From positions 1 through 19,330 of the forward strand of contig DASQVO010000355.1 in NCBI GenBank assembly GCA_035640715.1: a stretch of 19,330 nt of DNA, written 5' to 3'. This DNA is from DASQVO01 sp035640715 (GTDB lineage Bacteria > Actinomycetota > Actinomycetes > Streptosporangiales > Streptosporangiaceae). The notes under the pieces were generated by a model, which did no database searches, had not been told where the DNA came from, and saw nothing but the letters and a program-made list of their open reading frames with translations. The position numbers and the translations under genes were made by a program. Positions 7,209 through 15,122 of this stretch are shown one piece after another (positions within the stretch are counted from its first letter, which is position 1; each line of letters begins with the position of its first letter).

Positions 7209-7910
7209 TCATAGCCGCGTTGCCAGCGCCCTCGCGACGTCGGCAAGCTGGCGTGCCCGGTGCCACTGGGACCGCAGGTCAGTGCCGGTGGCGCGATGCG
7301 CCAGCGGGACCTCGACTTCGGTGATTCGCAGGCCCTTGCGGGCCAGGTCGATGGTGAGCCCCGTCTCCACGCCAAAACCCGCGGCCAGCGGGCGCGCCGC
7401 CTCGAACGCGGCACGGGTCAGGCACCGCTGCCCGTTGAGCGGCTGCGCTGGCTGCCATCCGGTGGCCCGGCGGATTCCGGTGCCCGACAGGCCGACGACG
7501 AGCCCATGCCCGCCCAGCTTGATGGTGGACGTGAAGACGGCGATTGTCATGTCCGCCTCCCCCGCGATCACCGGCTCCGCCAGCGGGCCCGCATATGCCG
7601 CGGTGCTGCCGAGGTCGGCGTCCAGGAAGAGCAGATGGCGCGGATTGGCGCGGCTCTTGTGCTCGTCGAGCAGGCGGACAGCCTCGGCGCCGGTCTCCAT
7701 TGCCGCGCCCTTCCCTCGCGCGCGGGCATGCCGCATGACAGCGGCACCGGCGCGCTCGGCGCCCAGGGAGGTGCCGTCCCGTGAGCCGTCATCCACGACG
7801 ACGACGAGATCCACGCCGGGCAGCCCGGCCGCCGCGCGGACAGTGTCGTGGATGCGGTCGGACTCGTTCCTCGCTGGGATGACGACAGCGACGTCGCCCT
7901 GCGGCGGCAT
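7209..7910 (-). CDS. Family 2 glycosyltransferase (GT-A fold)
   Basis: The 233-residue protein begins MPPQGDVAVVIPARNESDRI, the typical opening beta-strand of GT2 enzymes. It continues with VVVVDDGSRDGT (nucleotide-sugar binding) and LLFLDADLGS, the DXD metal site. Further on are a QPLNGQRCL segment and FGVETGLTID, like the conserved acceptor-side motif of polyprenyl-phosphate and glucosyl-phosphoglycerate type transferases. It lacks C-terminal membrane helices, so it is probably cytosolic or peripheral. The acceptor cannot be told. ATG 7910 is chosen because AGGA lies 8 bases upstream and homology begins there. The frame stays open upstream into the STAS gene, but that part is the antisense of other coding sequence. 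Located between the STAS domain and the DUF4446 gene. Confidence 0.88.
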   Translation of the reverse strand: MPPQGDVAVVIPARNESDRIHDTVRAAAGLPGVDLVVVVDDGSRDGTSLGAERAGAAVMRHARARGKGAAMETGAEAVRLLDEHKSRANPRHLLFLDADLGSTAAYAGPLAEPVIAGEADMTIAVFTSTIKLGGHGLVVGLSGTGIRRATGWQPAQPLNGQRCLTRAAFEAARPLAAGFGVETGLTIDLARKGLRITEVEVPLAHRATGTDLRSQWHRARQLADVARALATRL

Positions 7911-7935
7911 GGTGCAGATCCTAGGGGACCGCGCA

Positions 7936-7981
7936 GCGCTTACTGGCCGGAAACCACGGCGCTTACTGGCCAGAAACCACA
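7936..7981. repeat. 23-base tandem duplication at the STAS stop codon
   Basis: Copies at 7936-7958 and 7959-7981 differ by one base in their first 22 positions (GCGCTTACTGGCCRGAAACC pattern). On the minus strand each copy contains a TAA (7963-7965 and 7940-7942), so the end of the STAS gene and its stop are duplicated in the spacer before the glycosyltransferase. Confidence 0.8.
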
Positions 7982-8301
7982 GCGGAATCGTCGAGAACGG
8001 TGAAGACCGAATCAAGCCCGGTGACTTGCAGGATCTTGCGGACGGCAGGTCGGGGCGCCGCGAGCTCGAGCTGCCCACCGCGCTCTCGCGCGCGCCGCAG
8101 CGAGGAGAGCAAGACGTTCATCCCTGTGGAGTCGCAGAACTCCACTCCCGACATGTCAACGACAACGCGCGCGGGACGGTCGTCGGCAAGCACCGCGACG
8201 AGCTCCCGGTGCAGCCGAGGCGCGGTGTATAGATCGATTTCGCCCGATGCGATCACAACGGTGTGATCACCTTGAGATCGGCTCGAGACATTGAGTTCCA
8301 C
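7963..8301 (-). CDS. STAS-domain anti-sigma factor antagonist (internal start)
   Basis: Read on its own from GTG 8301, this gives a 112-residue protein beginning MELNVSSRSQGDHTVV, which matches the usual start and length of actinobacterial RsbV/SpoIIAA-like antagonists. An AAGG 8 bases upstream could serve as ribosome site. Family motifs are GEIDLYTAPRL and VEFCDSTGMNVLL, where the Ser after Asp is the expected phosphorylation site. Such proteins bind RsbW-type kinases when unphosphorylated and so release a sigma factor or other partner. The same frame is continuous with arginine deiminase. I think independent translation is more likely, with a fusion possible. An RsbW-like ATPase gene lies about 1.6 kb upstream on the same strand. 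Confidence 0.85.
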   Translation of the reverse strand: MELNVSSRSQGDHTVVIASGEIDLYTAPRLHRELVAVLADDRPARVVVDMSGVEFCDSTGMNVLLSSLRRARERGGQLELAAPRPAVRKILQVTGLDSVFTVLDDSAVVSGQ

Positions 8302-9642
8302 GTGCGGAACCTTACCGTCATATGGTCCGCAGGACCAGATGGCTGCATCCGGCCGGCCCGCAGGGGCCTGTTTAGTTAATGCGCCCAGGACCAGGGCCGC
8401 TGTCTCGGTGCCTGGGCGGGACGCCGGGACCGCCGGGCGATCCGGCATGCTCACCGGGTCCCTGCTTACCGGGCAGGACATGCAGCGCGGGCCGCCGCGG
8501 CCGCTGCCGAGCTCGCTGCCGGGCACGCGGATGACCTCGATGCCCCCGGCCTCCAGCCTGGCGTTGGTCTCAACGTTGCGCTCGTAGGCGACGGCAAGCC
8601 GGGGGGCGATCGCGAGCGTGTTGCCACCGTCGTCCCACTGCTCGCGCCCCGCGCACACGGGGTCCAGCCCGGTGCCGATCACGCGTAGCCGGTCAATGCC
8701 CATGGCCAGCGCCGCCGCCTCCAGGAACGGCTGCGGATGCGAGACCCGCAGCCCGTCGGCGCGCGGCGTGATGGACCGCGCGGTCAGCGTGTAGGCAACC
8801 GCCGGATGCATGACGACAGCGTCTGCGTCAACCATGGTGCAGATCGTGTCCAGGTGCGTGGCCGCCCGCCGCTGCTCGATCGGCACGGCCAGCACCGTGT
8901 GCGCAAATCCGGCGTCAAACACGCGCCGCGCCAGCCGTTCCACGCCTGCGGGCGTCGTCCGGCCGCCGGTACCGACCGCGATCACGCCGTGAGCGAGCAG
9001 CACCACGTCGCCGCCTTCGAGCGGCTCCAGGTCGGGACGGTACAGCACCTCGCTGCCGGCGAATCTTGGGTGGTGGCTGTAGATGGTCTGGACGAGCCGG
9101 GCTTCCCTGCACCGCGCCTGCAGGGCCTGGCTGGTGATCGCCACGCTATCCCCGAGCCACACGCTGGAGTCCCGGGTGAAAAGCAGATTCGGCAGGGGAT
9201 CGATAACGAAGTCGTACGGGCCGAGAAGCTGGTACACGGCGCCGCGGCCGGACCGGAACTCGTCGCGCGTCAGGCCAGCGATCAGCACCTGCGCCAGCGT
9301 TTCCGTGTCCAGGCCGTCCAGGTGCCGGTGCAGCTGGCCGCGCAGGTCATCGCCCAGCCTCGCGTCATCGAGCACCGATGCCACCGCCTGGTGCCTGGCC
9401 GGTGCGTATTCCAAGACATCCTGCAGCAGCTCGGTCAGGTACAGCACTTCGACGCCTGCCTCACGCAGCGCCTGGGTGAAGGTGTCGTGCTCCTGCTGTG
9501 CGCGGCTGACCCACGGGACCCGGTCGAACAGCAGCCTGTCGCCATTACGGGGAGTGATACGCCTTAGCTCGGCCCCTGGCCGATGCACCAGCACGGTACG
9601 TAGTCGGCCGATCTCGCTATCCACACCGTGACGGCACCACAT
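7963..9642 (-). CDS. arcA: Arginine deiminase in one open frame with a C-terminal STAS domain
   Basis: Residues 1 to about 395 are a complete arginine deiminase, which hydrolyses arginine to citrulline and ammonia in the cytosol. All catalytic landmarks are present: LLFTRDSS (Asp), EGGDVV (Glu), HLDTICTMVD (His and Asp) and RCMSCP with the nucleophilic Cys at residue 387. Normal deiminases stop a few residues after this Cys. Here no stop follows. The frame runs through about 53 linker-like residues into a STAS domain (from residue 448) and ends at TAA 7963-7965, giving 559 residues. The linker contains a cluster of rare codons (TTA ACT AAA, 8371-8379) and looks like intergenic DNA, so a true fusion is uncertain. 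ATG 9642 is used because GGGGGA precedes it, though at only 3 bases; GTG 9657 is an alternative. The RsbW-like gene lies upstream on the same strand. Confidence 0.85.
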   Translation of the reverse strand: MWCRHGVDSEIGRLRTVLVHRPGAELRRITPRNGDRLLFDRVPWVSRAQQEHDTFTQALREAGVEVLYLTELLQDVLEYAPARHQAVASVLDDARLGDDLRGQLHRHLDGLDTETLAQVLIAGLTRDEFRSGRGAVYQLLGPYDFVIDPLPNLLFTRDSSVWLGDSVAITSQALQARCREARLVQTIYSHHPRFAGSEVLYRPDLEPLEGGDVVLLAHGVIAVGTGGRTTPAGVERLARRVFDAGFAHTVLAVPIEQRRAATHLDTICTMVDADAVVMHPAVAYTLTARSITPRADGLRVSHPQPFLEAAALAMGIDRLRVIGTGLDPVCAGREQWDDGGNTLAIAPRLAVAYERNVETNARLEAGGIEVIRVPGSELGSGRGGPRCMSCPVSRDPVSMPDRPAVPASRPGTETAALVLGALTKQAPAGRPDAAIWSCGPYDGKVPHVELNVSSRSQGDHTVVIASGEIDLYTAPRLHRELVAVLADDRPARVVVDMSGVEFCDSTGMNVLLSSLRRARERGGQLELAAPRPAVRKILQVTGLDSVFTVLDDSAVVSGQ

Positions 9643-9884
9643 GATTCCCCCATGCACTGTTGTGACACATGTGCTCCTGTGGGGAGTATCACCAGTTAGC
9701 GCCCGGGTTACGCATCGGCCGGGTGGCCGTTTTCAACGGGACCGGGTCAGTCAGCGGCCCGGCTTGGCGGCCCTGCCCATGCGACGTGTCCCGCTCGCCT
9801 CCGGGGCGCCTTTGAGCGCCGCCTTCCCTCGTCGCTCGTCCCTCGCTCCTCAGTCCAGGCAGCGCCGCGCCCCTCCGGGCTCGC
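9643..9884. other. Spacer upstream of arginine deiminase
   Basis: About 240 bases lie between the stop of the RsbW-like gene and the start of arginine deiminase, both on the minus strand. The part next to the deiminase is A/T richer and includes the palindrome CACATGTG within GACACATGTGCTC (about 9663-9675), a candidate operator. No gene is supported. Confidence 0.35.
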
Positions 9885-10367
9885 TCATGCGTCGGCGCCG
9901 GAGCGCTCCGGCTCCGGTGCTGCCTGCGGGCTGGAGGCGGCCGCCGGCCGCCCCGCCGCCGCATTCGCACGCGGCGCCGCAAGCACGGCCCAGACGGTCG
10001 TCTCGCTGTCGTCCCGGCGCACCCCCCACCGGGAGGACAGGCTCTCCACGATGCCCAGGCCGCGACCGCCCGGCGCCGACAACGTGGGCCGGGTCAGCCT
10101 GGGCAGCGGTCCTGCGCCTGCGTCGCTGACGGCGACGCGCAGCGTACCGTCGCTGAGCGTCCATGCCACGCGCACCTGTGAGCCGGGCAGCGGCGCGGCA
10201 TGCCGGATGGCGTTACTCAGCAGTTCGCTGACCACCAGCGCGGCATCGCCCACCGCTGGCCCCAATATGCCCGCTGAGACCAGGTCCGCCGTGAGGCGGT
10301 GCCGTGCGGCCGGGACGCTGGACGGCGTGTACGGAAGCAGTACGACTGCCGATGCACTCACCTCCAC
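9885..10367 (-). CDS. RsbW-like ATP-binding protein (anti-sigma factor kinase type)
   Basis: A single GHKL ATPase domain is visible. The N-box is VVSELLSNAIRHA, the G1 box VSDAGAGPLP, and the G2 box GGRGLGIVESLS. This is the HATPase_c_2 type used by RsbW/SpoIIAB anti-sigma kinases, which phosphorylate STAS antagonists and sequester sigma factors. There is no His phospho-acceptor domain. The tail is Ala/Pro-rich and probably disordered. I choose GTG 10367 (160 residues, normal length) with GGGA about 9 bases upstream. The frame stays open to 10490, but the extra N-terminus does not look like the family. GTG 10361 is also possible. Actinobacteria carry many such stand-alone ATPases; its partners cannot be read from sequence. 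The STAS domain downstream on the same strand is a natural candidate. Confidence 0.85.
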   Translation of the reverse strand: MEVSASAVVLLPYTPSSVPAARHRLTADLVSAGILGPAVGDAALVVSELLSNAIRHAAPLPGSQVRVAWTLSDGTLRVAVSDAGAGPLPRLTRPTLSAPGGRGLGIVESLSSRWGVRRDDSETTVWAVLAAPRANAAAGRPAAASSPQAAPEPERSGADA

Positions 10368-10527
10368 GTGAATTCGTCCCGCAAAAACGATCAAACGAAC
10401 CCGGTACGAACGGAAATGCCCCGCGGAATGGCCCGGGAAACCGCAGAGGTCACTTTTTGTAGCCAACGTCACGTCCGGCGGCCAACGCACCGGCTAGCCA
10501 GTGGTGTCGGTAATTACATGGAGTGAC

Positions 10528-10547
10528 AGCTCAGATTCGCCTGAGCT
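10528..10547. promoter_or_regulatory. Inverted repeat upstream of ABC ATPase
   Basis: AGCTCAG and CTGAGCT form a perfect 7-base inverted repeat around a 6-base spacer. It lies about 75 bases before the ABC ATPase start, in a divergent region of about 250 bases that otherwise holds no gene. The size and symmetry suit a dimeric regulator's operator; an mRNA leader hairpin is also possible. Confidence 0.4.
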
Positions 10548-10621
10548 AGCGGCATAACCATGCCCGCACGGCTTCGGACAGCCCGTAGGCTTCATCATGT
10601 CCCGGGAGGCGGAAGCGAGGT

Positions 10622-11404
10622 ATGGCCGTGGCCGAGCCGATGGTGGTCATCGACGACCTGCACGTCGTCTACCGTGTCTACGGGGCGGGCGGCGACAAGG
10701 GCACCGCCGCGACCGCGCTGATGCGGGTCATGCGCCGCAAGAAGCGGCCGTCGATCCGCGAGGTGCATGCCATCCGCGGCATCTCCTTCGTGGCCAACCG
10801 CGGTGACGCCGTCGGGGTCATCGGGCGGAACGGGTCGGGCAAGTCCACGCTGCTGCGGGCCATCGCCGGCCTGCTGCCTCCCGAGCAAGGCGCCGTCTAT
10901 ACCACGGGCCAGGCATCGCTGCTTGGCGTCAACGCCGCGCTCCTCGACGACCTTACCGGCGAGCGCAATGTCGTGCTCGGCTGCCTGGCGATGGGAATGA
11001 GCCCGCAGGAGGTCAAAAGCCGCTACCGGGAAATCGTGGACTTCTCCGGCGTCGGGGATTTCATCGACCTGCCCATGCGAACCTACTCAAGCGGCATGGG
11101 ATCACGGCTGCGATTCGCGATCGCCTCGGCGAAAAGCCACGATGTCCTGCTCATCGACGAGGCTCTCGCGACGGGCGACGCGCCGTTCCGCACGAAGAGC
11201 CACAAGCGCATCGAGCAACTCCGGGAGGAAGCCGGCACGGTCTTCCTCGTCGCGCACAACCTCGGCGAGGTCGAGGAAACCTGTAACCGGGTCATCTGGC
11301 TGGAGCGGGGCGAGATCATCATGGACGGCGAAGACGTCCCGGGCATCATCGATGCCTACCTGGAGGCCTCCGGCGGCGAACGCCGCACCCGCCAGCCCGT
11401 GTAG
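10622..11404 (+). CDS. ABC transporter ATPase, TagH/Wzt-type polysaccharide export
   Basis: This 260-residue ATPase powers export of lipid-linked glycans (teichoic acid, O-antigen or galactan type) through a TagG/Wzm-like permease. Motifs are Walker A GRNGSGKST (K74), signature YSSGM (155-159), Walker B DVLLIDEA (174-181) and the H-loop VAHNL. The N-terminal segment before the Walker A, with VHAIRGISF, and the phrase LLDDLTGERNV are typical of the TagH/Wzt branch. It ends shortly after the core and lacks the extra C-terminal sugar-binding domain of some Wzt proteins. ATG 10622 is preceded by a GCGAGG-like site, and homology begins here. No permease gene lies on either side: the next gene is on the opposite strand. 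In mycobacteria the equivalent gene (Rv3781) is also near bpa, so the neighbourhood is partly conserved. Confidence 0.92.
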   Translation: MAVAEPMVVIDDLHVVYRVYGAGGDKGTAATALMRVMRRKKRPSIREVHAIRGISFVANRGDAVGVIGRNGSGKSTLLRAIAGLLPPEQGAVYTTGQASLLGVNAALLDDLTGERNVVLGCLAMGMSPQEVKSRYREIVDFSGVGDFIDLPMRTYSSGMGSRLRFAIASAKSHDVLLIDEALATGDAPFRTKSHKRIEQLREEAGTVFLVAHNLGEVEETCNRVIWLERGEIIMDGEDVPGIIDAYLEASGGERRTRQPV

Positions 11405-11464
11405 CGCCTCCCTGGCCTGTTCCGCTACCTGCCCGCACGCGCCGCTGGCGGTACCTGCCGGCCC

Positions 11465-13399
11465 TCAGGGGGACGCGGGCCCCGTTCCGCCCTCGTCCGG
11501 AGCGCCCTGGCCGGCGCGGCGGAGAACGAGTCGCATGACCGTTCCGCCGCCGGGCCGTGACTTCGCATCCACTTCGCCGCCCTGTGCCATGGCGAGGCGG
11601 CGGACGATATAGAGGCCGATGCCGATCCCGCCAAACCGGCGCCGGTCCCCGGTCTCGCCCTGGAAGAAGCGCTCGAAGATGCGCTCGTGGTCATCGTCCG
11701 CGATGCCGATGCCGTGATCTTCCACCGTCACGTCGATGCGGTCGCCGCCGGCACGCGCCCGGACGGTGACCTCGCCGCCTTCGGGTGAGTACTTGAACGC
11801 ATTCTCCAGCAACTGGCCGACGATGATGTCGGTGGCCATCGTGTCGCCGTAGGCGGGCGGCAGGTCGTCGGGGATGTCGGCCACCAGCGTGTGCTTGTCC
11901 GACAGCGGGCGGAACGCGACGGTCGCACCGCGCAGCAGCGCGCCGAGGTCGAACGGGCCGTTGCTGACCGGCAGCTGGTCAGCCCCCGCGCGCGAGCCGA
12001 GCAGGAGTTGCTCCACGAGCCGGCCGAGCGACCCGGCGCGCTCGGCGATCGTCTGCACCGCCGAGCGCCGGTCGGCGTCGGTGAGCTGCTCCCATCTCCG
12101 CGCCAGGGTGCTGGCGAAGCCCTGCACCACGGTGATCGGGGTGCGCAGCTCGTGGCTTGTGGTGGCGAGGAAGAGATCTTTGGCCTCTTCCAGTTCCTTG
12201 GCGGCGGTCACGTCACGGAAGTCGATCACCCGCTCGTCACTGCCGGCCAGCGCCGTGCAGAGCACGTCCAGCCACCGCCCGGTCGGCAGCCGGTGCGTCA
12301 GCTTAGCGCCCGGATCCGGCTGCGGGAACGGCGGCGGCTTGCCCATCGCGTCGGCGGCCGGGACCCCCGTGAGCCGGTGCGCGGCCGGATTCCACTGCCT
12401 GACCAGGCCGGCGCCGTCCAGCACGGCGATACCGTCGGCGCTGCCGTCGATGACGGCCCGTTCATGCGCCCGCTGCCGGACGACTTCTTCGAAAGCCATC
12501 GCGTTGGTCAGCGCGACGCCGGCGTGCCCGGCGAGCAGCTCGAGCAGCTCCAGCTCGATGTGGCTGAGATTGCGCCGGCTGTAGAGTGCGTAGAGCGCGC
12601 CGTAGGGACGTTTCCCCACGTGGGACAGGCTGAGGGCGATCGTGTGCAGCCCGGGCAGCGCGGACCAGATCAGGTCGTCGAAACCGCCGGAGTCGCCGGT
12701 GGTCATCATGACCGTCTTGCCGGACCGCAACAGCTCACCGACCAGGCTCGTCGCGAGCGTCGCGGTGCGCCCGCGCAGCCGGGCCGGGAGCCCGGCGGTG
12801 CTGACCAGCCGGAGCATCCCGTCCTCGATGATCACGAAGCCCCCGGCGTCAGCCCCGGTCAGCTCGCGCAGGCTCGCGGCGATGCGGTCCAGCACCGATT
12901 CCAGGTCACGCCGGGAGTTCATGTCGGCCACCACGTCGCCGAGCCTGCGCACGACGCGGGCACGCTCGGCCATGTAGTGCCTGGCGGCATCGTCTTCGCC
13001 GGCCTGGTGGCAGACGTTGACCCAGCCGGTCACCTCGCCCCCGCCGCCGGTCAGGGCACTGGTGTCGATCCGGACGTCGAGCACGCTGCCGTCCTTGCGG
13101 ACCCGGCGGGTCGCGAACGAGATCTGGCCGCCGCCGCGCACCCGCTCGAGCACCGCGTTATGCTCCGCCTTCAGCTCCTCTGGGATGATCGGCGGCTCAA
13201 CACCGATGACCTCGGGCGCTGTCCAGCCGAACATCCGCTCGGCTGCCGGGTTCCACAGCAGCACCCTTCGGTCGGTGCCGAAGGCGACGATCGCGTCCGC
13301 CGCGCACTCGATGACAGCCCGGGCGGTGGCGTCGGCCCTGTGCTGGTTACCGACGGCCCGGCTGATCATCTTCGCTGGCTCTGTGACCACCTTCCTCAT
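11465..13399 (-). CDS. Sensor histidine kinase, PAS-GAF-PAS-HisKA-HATPase
   Basis: The 644-residue protein has an N-terminal PAS domain (about 25-130; WNPAAERMFGW), a GAF domain (about 160-310), and a second PAS (about 325-410; WNPAAHRLTGV). The HisKA domain follows with TTSHELRTPITVV (phospho-acceptor H416), then an HATPase domain with LLENAFKYS (N box), DHGIGI (G1), FERFF (F box) and GIGIGLYIV (G2). No membrane segments are apparent, so it should sense an internal ligand, redox state or partner. It would pass phosphate to a response regulator, but none is in the window, so it is an orphan kinase here. ATG 13399 has no strong ribosome site; ATG 13369 (residue 11) is an alternative. It converges with the ABC ATPase gene across about 60 bases. 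Confidence 0.95.
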   Translation of the reverse strand: MRKVVTEPAKMISRAVGNQHRADATARAVIECAADAIVAFGTDRRVLLWNPAAERMFGWTAPEVIGVEPPIIPEELKAEHNAVLERVRGGGQISFATRRVRKDGSVLDVRIDTSALTGGGGEVTGWVNVCHQAGEDDAARHYMAERARVVRRLGDVVADMNSRRDLESVLDRIAASLRELTGADAGGFVIIEDGMLRLVSTAGLPARLRGRTATLATSLVGELLRSGKTVMMTTGDSGGFDDLIWSALPGLHTIALSLSHVGKRPYGALYALYSRRNLSHIELELLELLAGHAGVALTNAMAFEEVVRQRAHERAVIDGSADGIAVLDGAGLVRQWNPAAHRLTGVPAADAMGKPPPFPQPDPGAKLTHRLPTGRWLDVLCTALAGSDERVIDFRDVTAAKELEEAKDLFLATTSHELRTPITVVQGFASTLARRWEQLTDADRRSAVQTIAERAGSLGRLVEQLLLGSRAGADQLPVSNGPFDLGALLRGATVAFRPLSDKHTLVADIPDDLPPAYGDTMATDIIVGQLLENAFKYSPEGGEVTVRARAGGDRIDVTVEDHGIGIADDDHERIFERFFQGETGDRRRFGGIGIGLYIVRRLAMAQGGEVDAKSRPGGGTVMRLVLRRAGQGAPDEGGTGPASP

Positions 13400-13497
13400 G
13401 GTGCCACTTGATCATCGCCGCAGGCCGGTGAGCGCATTCAAAACCGGCCAGCGAGTCTAAGCAAGACCGGGCTCTGAACAGGACGGTGAGGGAGCTT

Positions 13498-14883
13498 CTA
13501 GGCGAACAGCACGCCGGGGTTCAGCAGGCCGGAGGGATCCAGCGCGGTCTTGATGGCGCGCATGGCAGCGATCTCCTCCGGTGACCGGTTCAGGGTCAGC
13601 GACCGGGCCTTCGCCCGGCCGATCCCGTGCTCCGCCGAGATCGTGCCGCCGTGCGCGGCGGCCAGCTGCAGGACGGCCTCATCGACCGCCTGGTCCGCCG
13701 GGTCGGGGCCGAGCACATTGACGTGCAGGTTGCCCGCCCCGATGTGGCCGAAGACAATCGTCAGCGGCCCGCCGGATGCAGCGGCCCCGGGCGGCACGGC
13801 GGGCCCGGGCGGGCCCGAGGCCGCCTTGACCGTGTCGTCCAGCTCGGCGCGCAGGGCCGGGAGACGGGTCAGCGGCGCCGCGATGTCCAGCTTGTGCGGG
13901 ACGCCCGCCGCGCTGATCGCCTCGGTGTGCCGTTCACGGTAGGCCCATAGGGCGGCGCTTCCGGGGATGTCCACCGCGACGGCCGCCTCCTCCAGGAGCG
14001 GGATCTCCGCCATCCGTTCGGCATGCTCGGGGGGCCCCGCCGCCTCGATGAGCAGGTAGCCGGGGTAATCGCGGGGCAGCGGCGCGGGCAGCCCGGTGTG
14101 CTCGCGCACGAGGGCGAGTCCGGCCGCCTCGAAATATTCAGCGGCGCGCACGCCGGGGACCAGGGAGCGGATCTCCGCCTGGAGCGCGACCGCGGCCTCG
14201 ATGTCATCCACGCCGGCCAGCACGGTGACGGCCGCCGGCTCCGCGGGCCACAGCCGCAGCCGCGCAGCCGTGATCACCGCGAGCGTGCCCTCGCTGCCGG
14301 CCAGGAGCTGGGCCAGATCGTAGCCGGTGTTGTCCGCCTGGACGCCGCCCAGGCGCGATATGACATTGCCGTCGGCCATGACGGCCTCCAGGCCAAGCAG
14401 CTGGGCCCGGGTCCCGCCATACCGGATCGTGTGGATGCCGCCCGCGTTGGTGGCGATCGTCCCGCCGACCGTGGCGGAGTCCCTGGCCGCGAGGTCGACG
14501 CCGTATTCGAGGCCGGCGGCCGCCGCGTGCCCGCGCAGCTCGGCGATCGTCACCCCGGCGCCCGCGGTGACCTGTGCCGTCAGCGTGTCCACCGGGTCAA
14601 GCCGCCGCAGCCGGCGGGCCGACAGCACGACGCCGCCCGCGAACGGCACGGATCCGCCGACCAGGCCCGTGTTGCCCCCCTGGGGGACGACCGGCACCTG
14701 GTGCCGGGCGCAGACGCGGACCGCTTCCGCCACCTCCCCGGCCGACCCGGGCCGGACGACGCAGCTCGCGTTCCCGCGATAGCGCCGCGTCCAGTCCGTG
14801 GTGTAACCGGCCGTAAGGTCCGGCTCGGTGAGCACGTGCTCGGCGCCGACGACGGCGGCCAGATCCCGCACCAGGCTGTTCAT
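13498..14883 (-). CDS. FAD-binding oxidoreductase, GlcD / D-lactate dehydrogenase type
   Basis: The 461-residue protein belongs to the FAD-linked (VAO/PCMH fold) family that oxidises D-2-hydroxyacids such as D-lactate or glycolate. The FAD domain has VVPQGGNTGLVGGSVP and DSATVGGTIATNAGGI (pyrophosphate and isoalloxazine contacts). The C-terminal FAD-oxidase domain has HIGAGNLHVNV, SAEHGIGRAKA and LDPSGLLNPGVLF. The usual HxGDGNxH metal-site motif reads HIGAGNLH, so Asp is replaced by Ala while both His are kept. The exact substrate is not determined, and no glcE/glcF partners are nearby, suggesting a single-subunit enzyme. ATG 14883 matches family N-termini. The gene is divergent from the universal stress protein across about 310 bases. 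Confidence 0.92.
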   Translation of the reverse strand: MNSLVRDLAAVVGAEHVLTEPDLTAGYTTDWTRRYRGNASCVVRPGSAGEVAEAVRVCARHQVPVVPQGGNTGLVGGSVPFAGGVVLSARRLRRLDPVDTLTAQVTAGAGVTIAELRGHAAAAGLEYGVDLAARDSATVGGTIATNAGGIHTIRYGGTRAQLLGLEAVMADGNVISRLGGVQADNTGYDLAQLLAGSEGTLAVITAARLRLWPAEPAAVTVLAGVDDIEAAVALQAEIRSLVPGVRAAEYFEAAGLALVREHTGLPAPLPRDYPGYLLIEAAGPPEHAERMAEIPLLEEAAVAVDIPGSAALWAYRERHTEAISAAGVPHKLDIAAPLTRLPALRAELDDTVKAASGPPGPAVPPGAAASGGPLTIVFGHIGAGNLHVNVLGPDPADQAVDEAVLQLAAAHGGTISAEHGIGRAKARSLTLNRSPEEIAAMRAIKTALDPSGLLNPGVLFA

Positions 14884-15082
14884 CCATACAGCCTATGGCG
14901 GGGCCACACGGTGCCTGCGGCAATCAGGGCCGCGCGCACAGTCGCCACGCAGCCACGGCAATACAGATGCGGGATAGCATCGGCAGGCATCAGAGCGCGG
15001 CCTGTGCCCCGCGCGGGAGCCGCCGGGAGCCGCCGTGCGCAAGGGCTGGCGCGGCGCGCAGCGACATGGGTAAACTATTTGC

Positions 15083-15112
15083 TTGAACAAAACGAAATAA
15101 ATTCAGTAATGA
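15083..15112 (+). promoter_or_regulatory. Predicted sigma-70 type promoter
   Basis: TTGAAC (15083-15088) and TAATGA (15107-15112) are separated by 18 bases in an A/T-rich block that contrasts with the surrounding GC-rich DNA. They are oriented toward the universal stress gene about 90 bases downstream. This is a consensus match only. Confidence 0.4.
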
Positions 15113-15122
15113 TTGGCCCGTA

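Noticed and set aside
7911..8078. N-terminal extension of the glycosyltransferase
   Set aside because: It overlaps the STAS gene antisense-free frame and lacks similarity; ATG 7910 has AGGA and begins at the conserved first strand.
11891..13411. 506-codon plus-strand frame
   Set aside because: Antisense shadow of the histidine kinase, which has a complete set of motifs.
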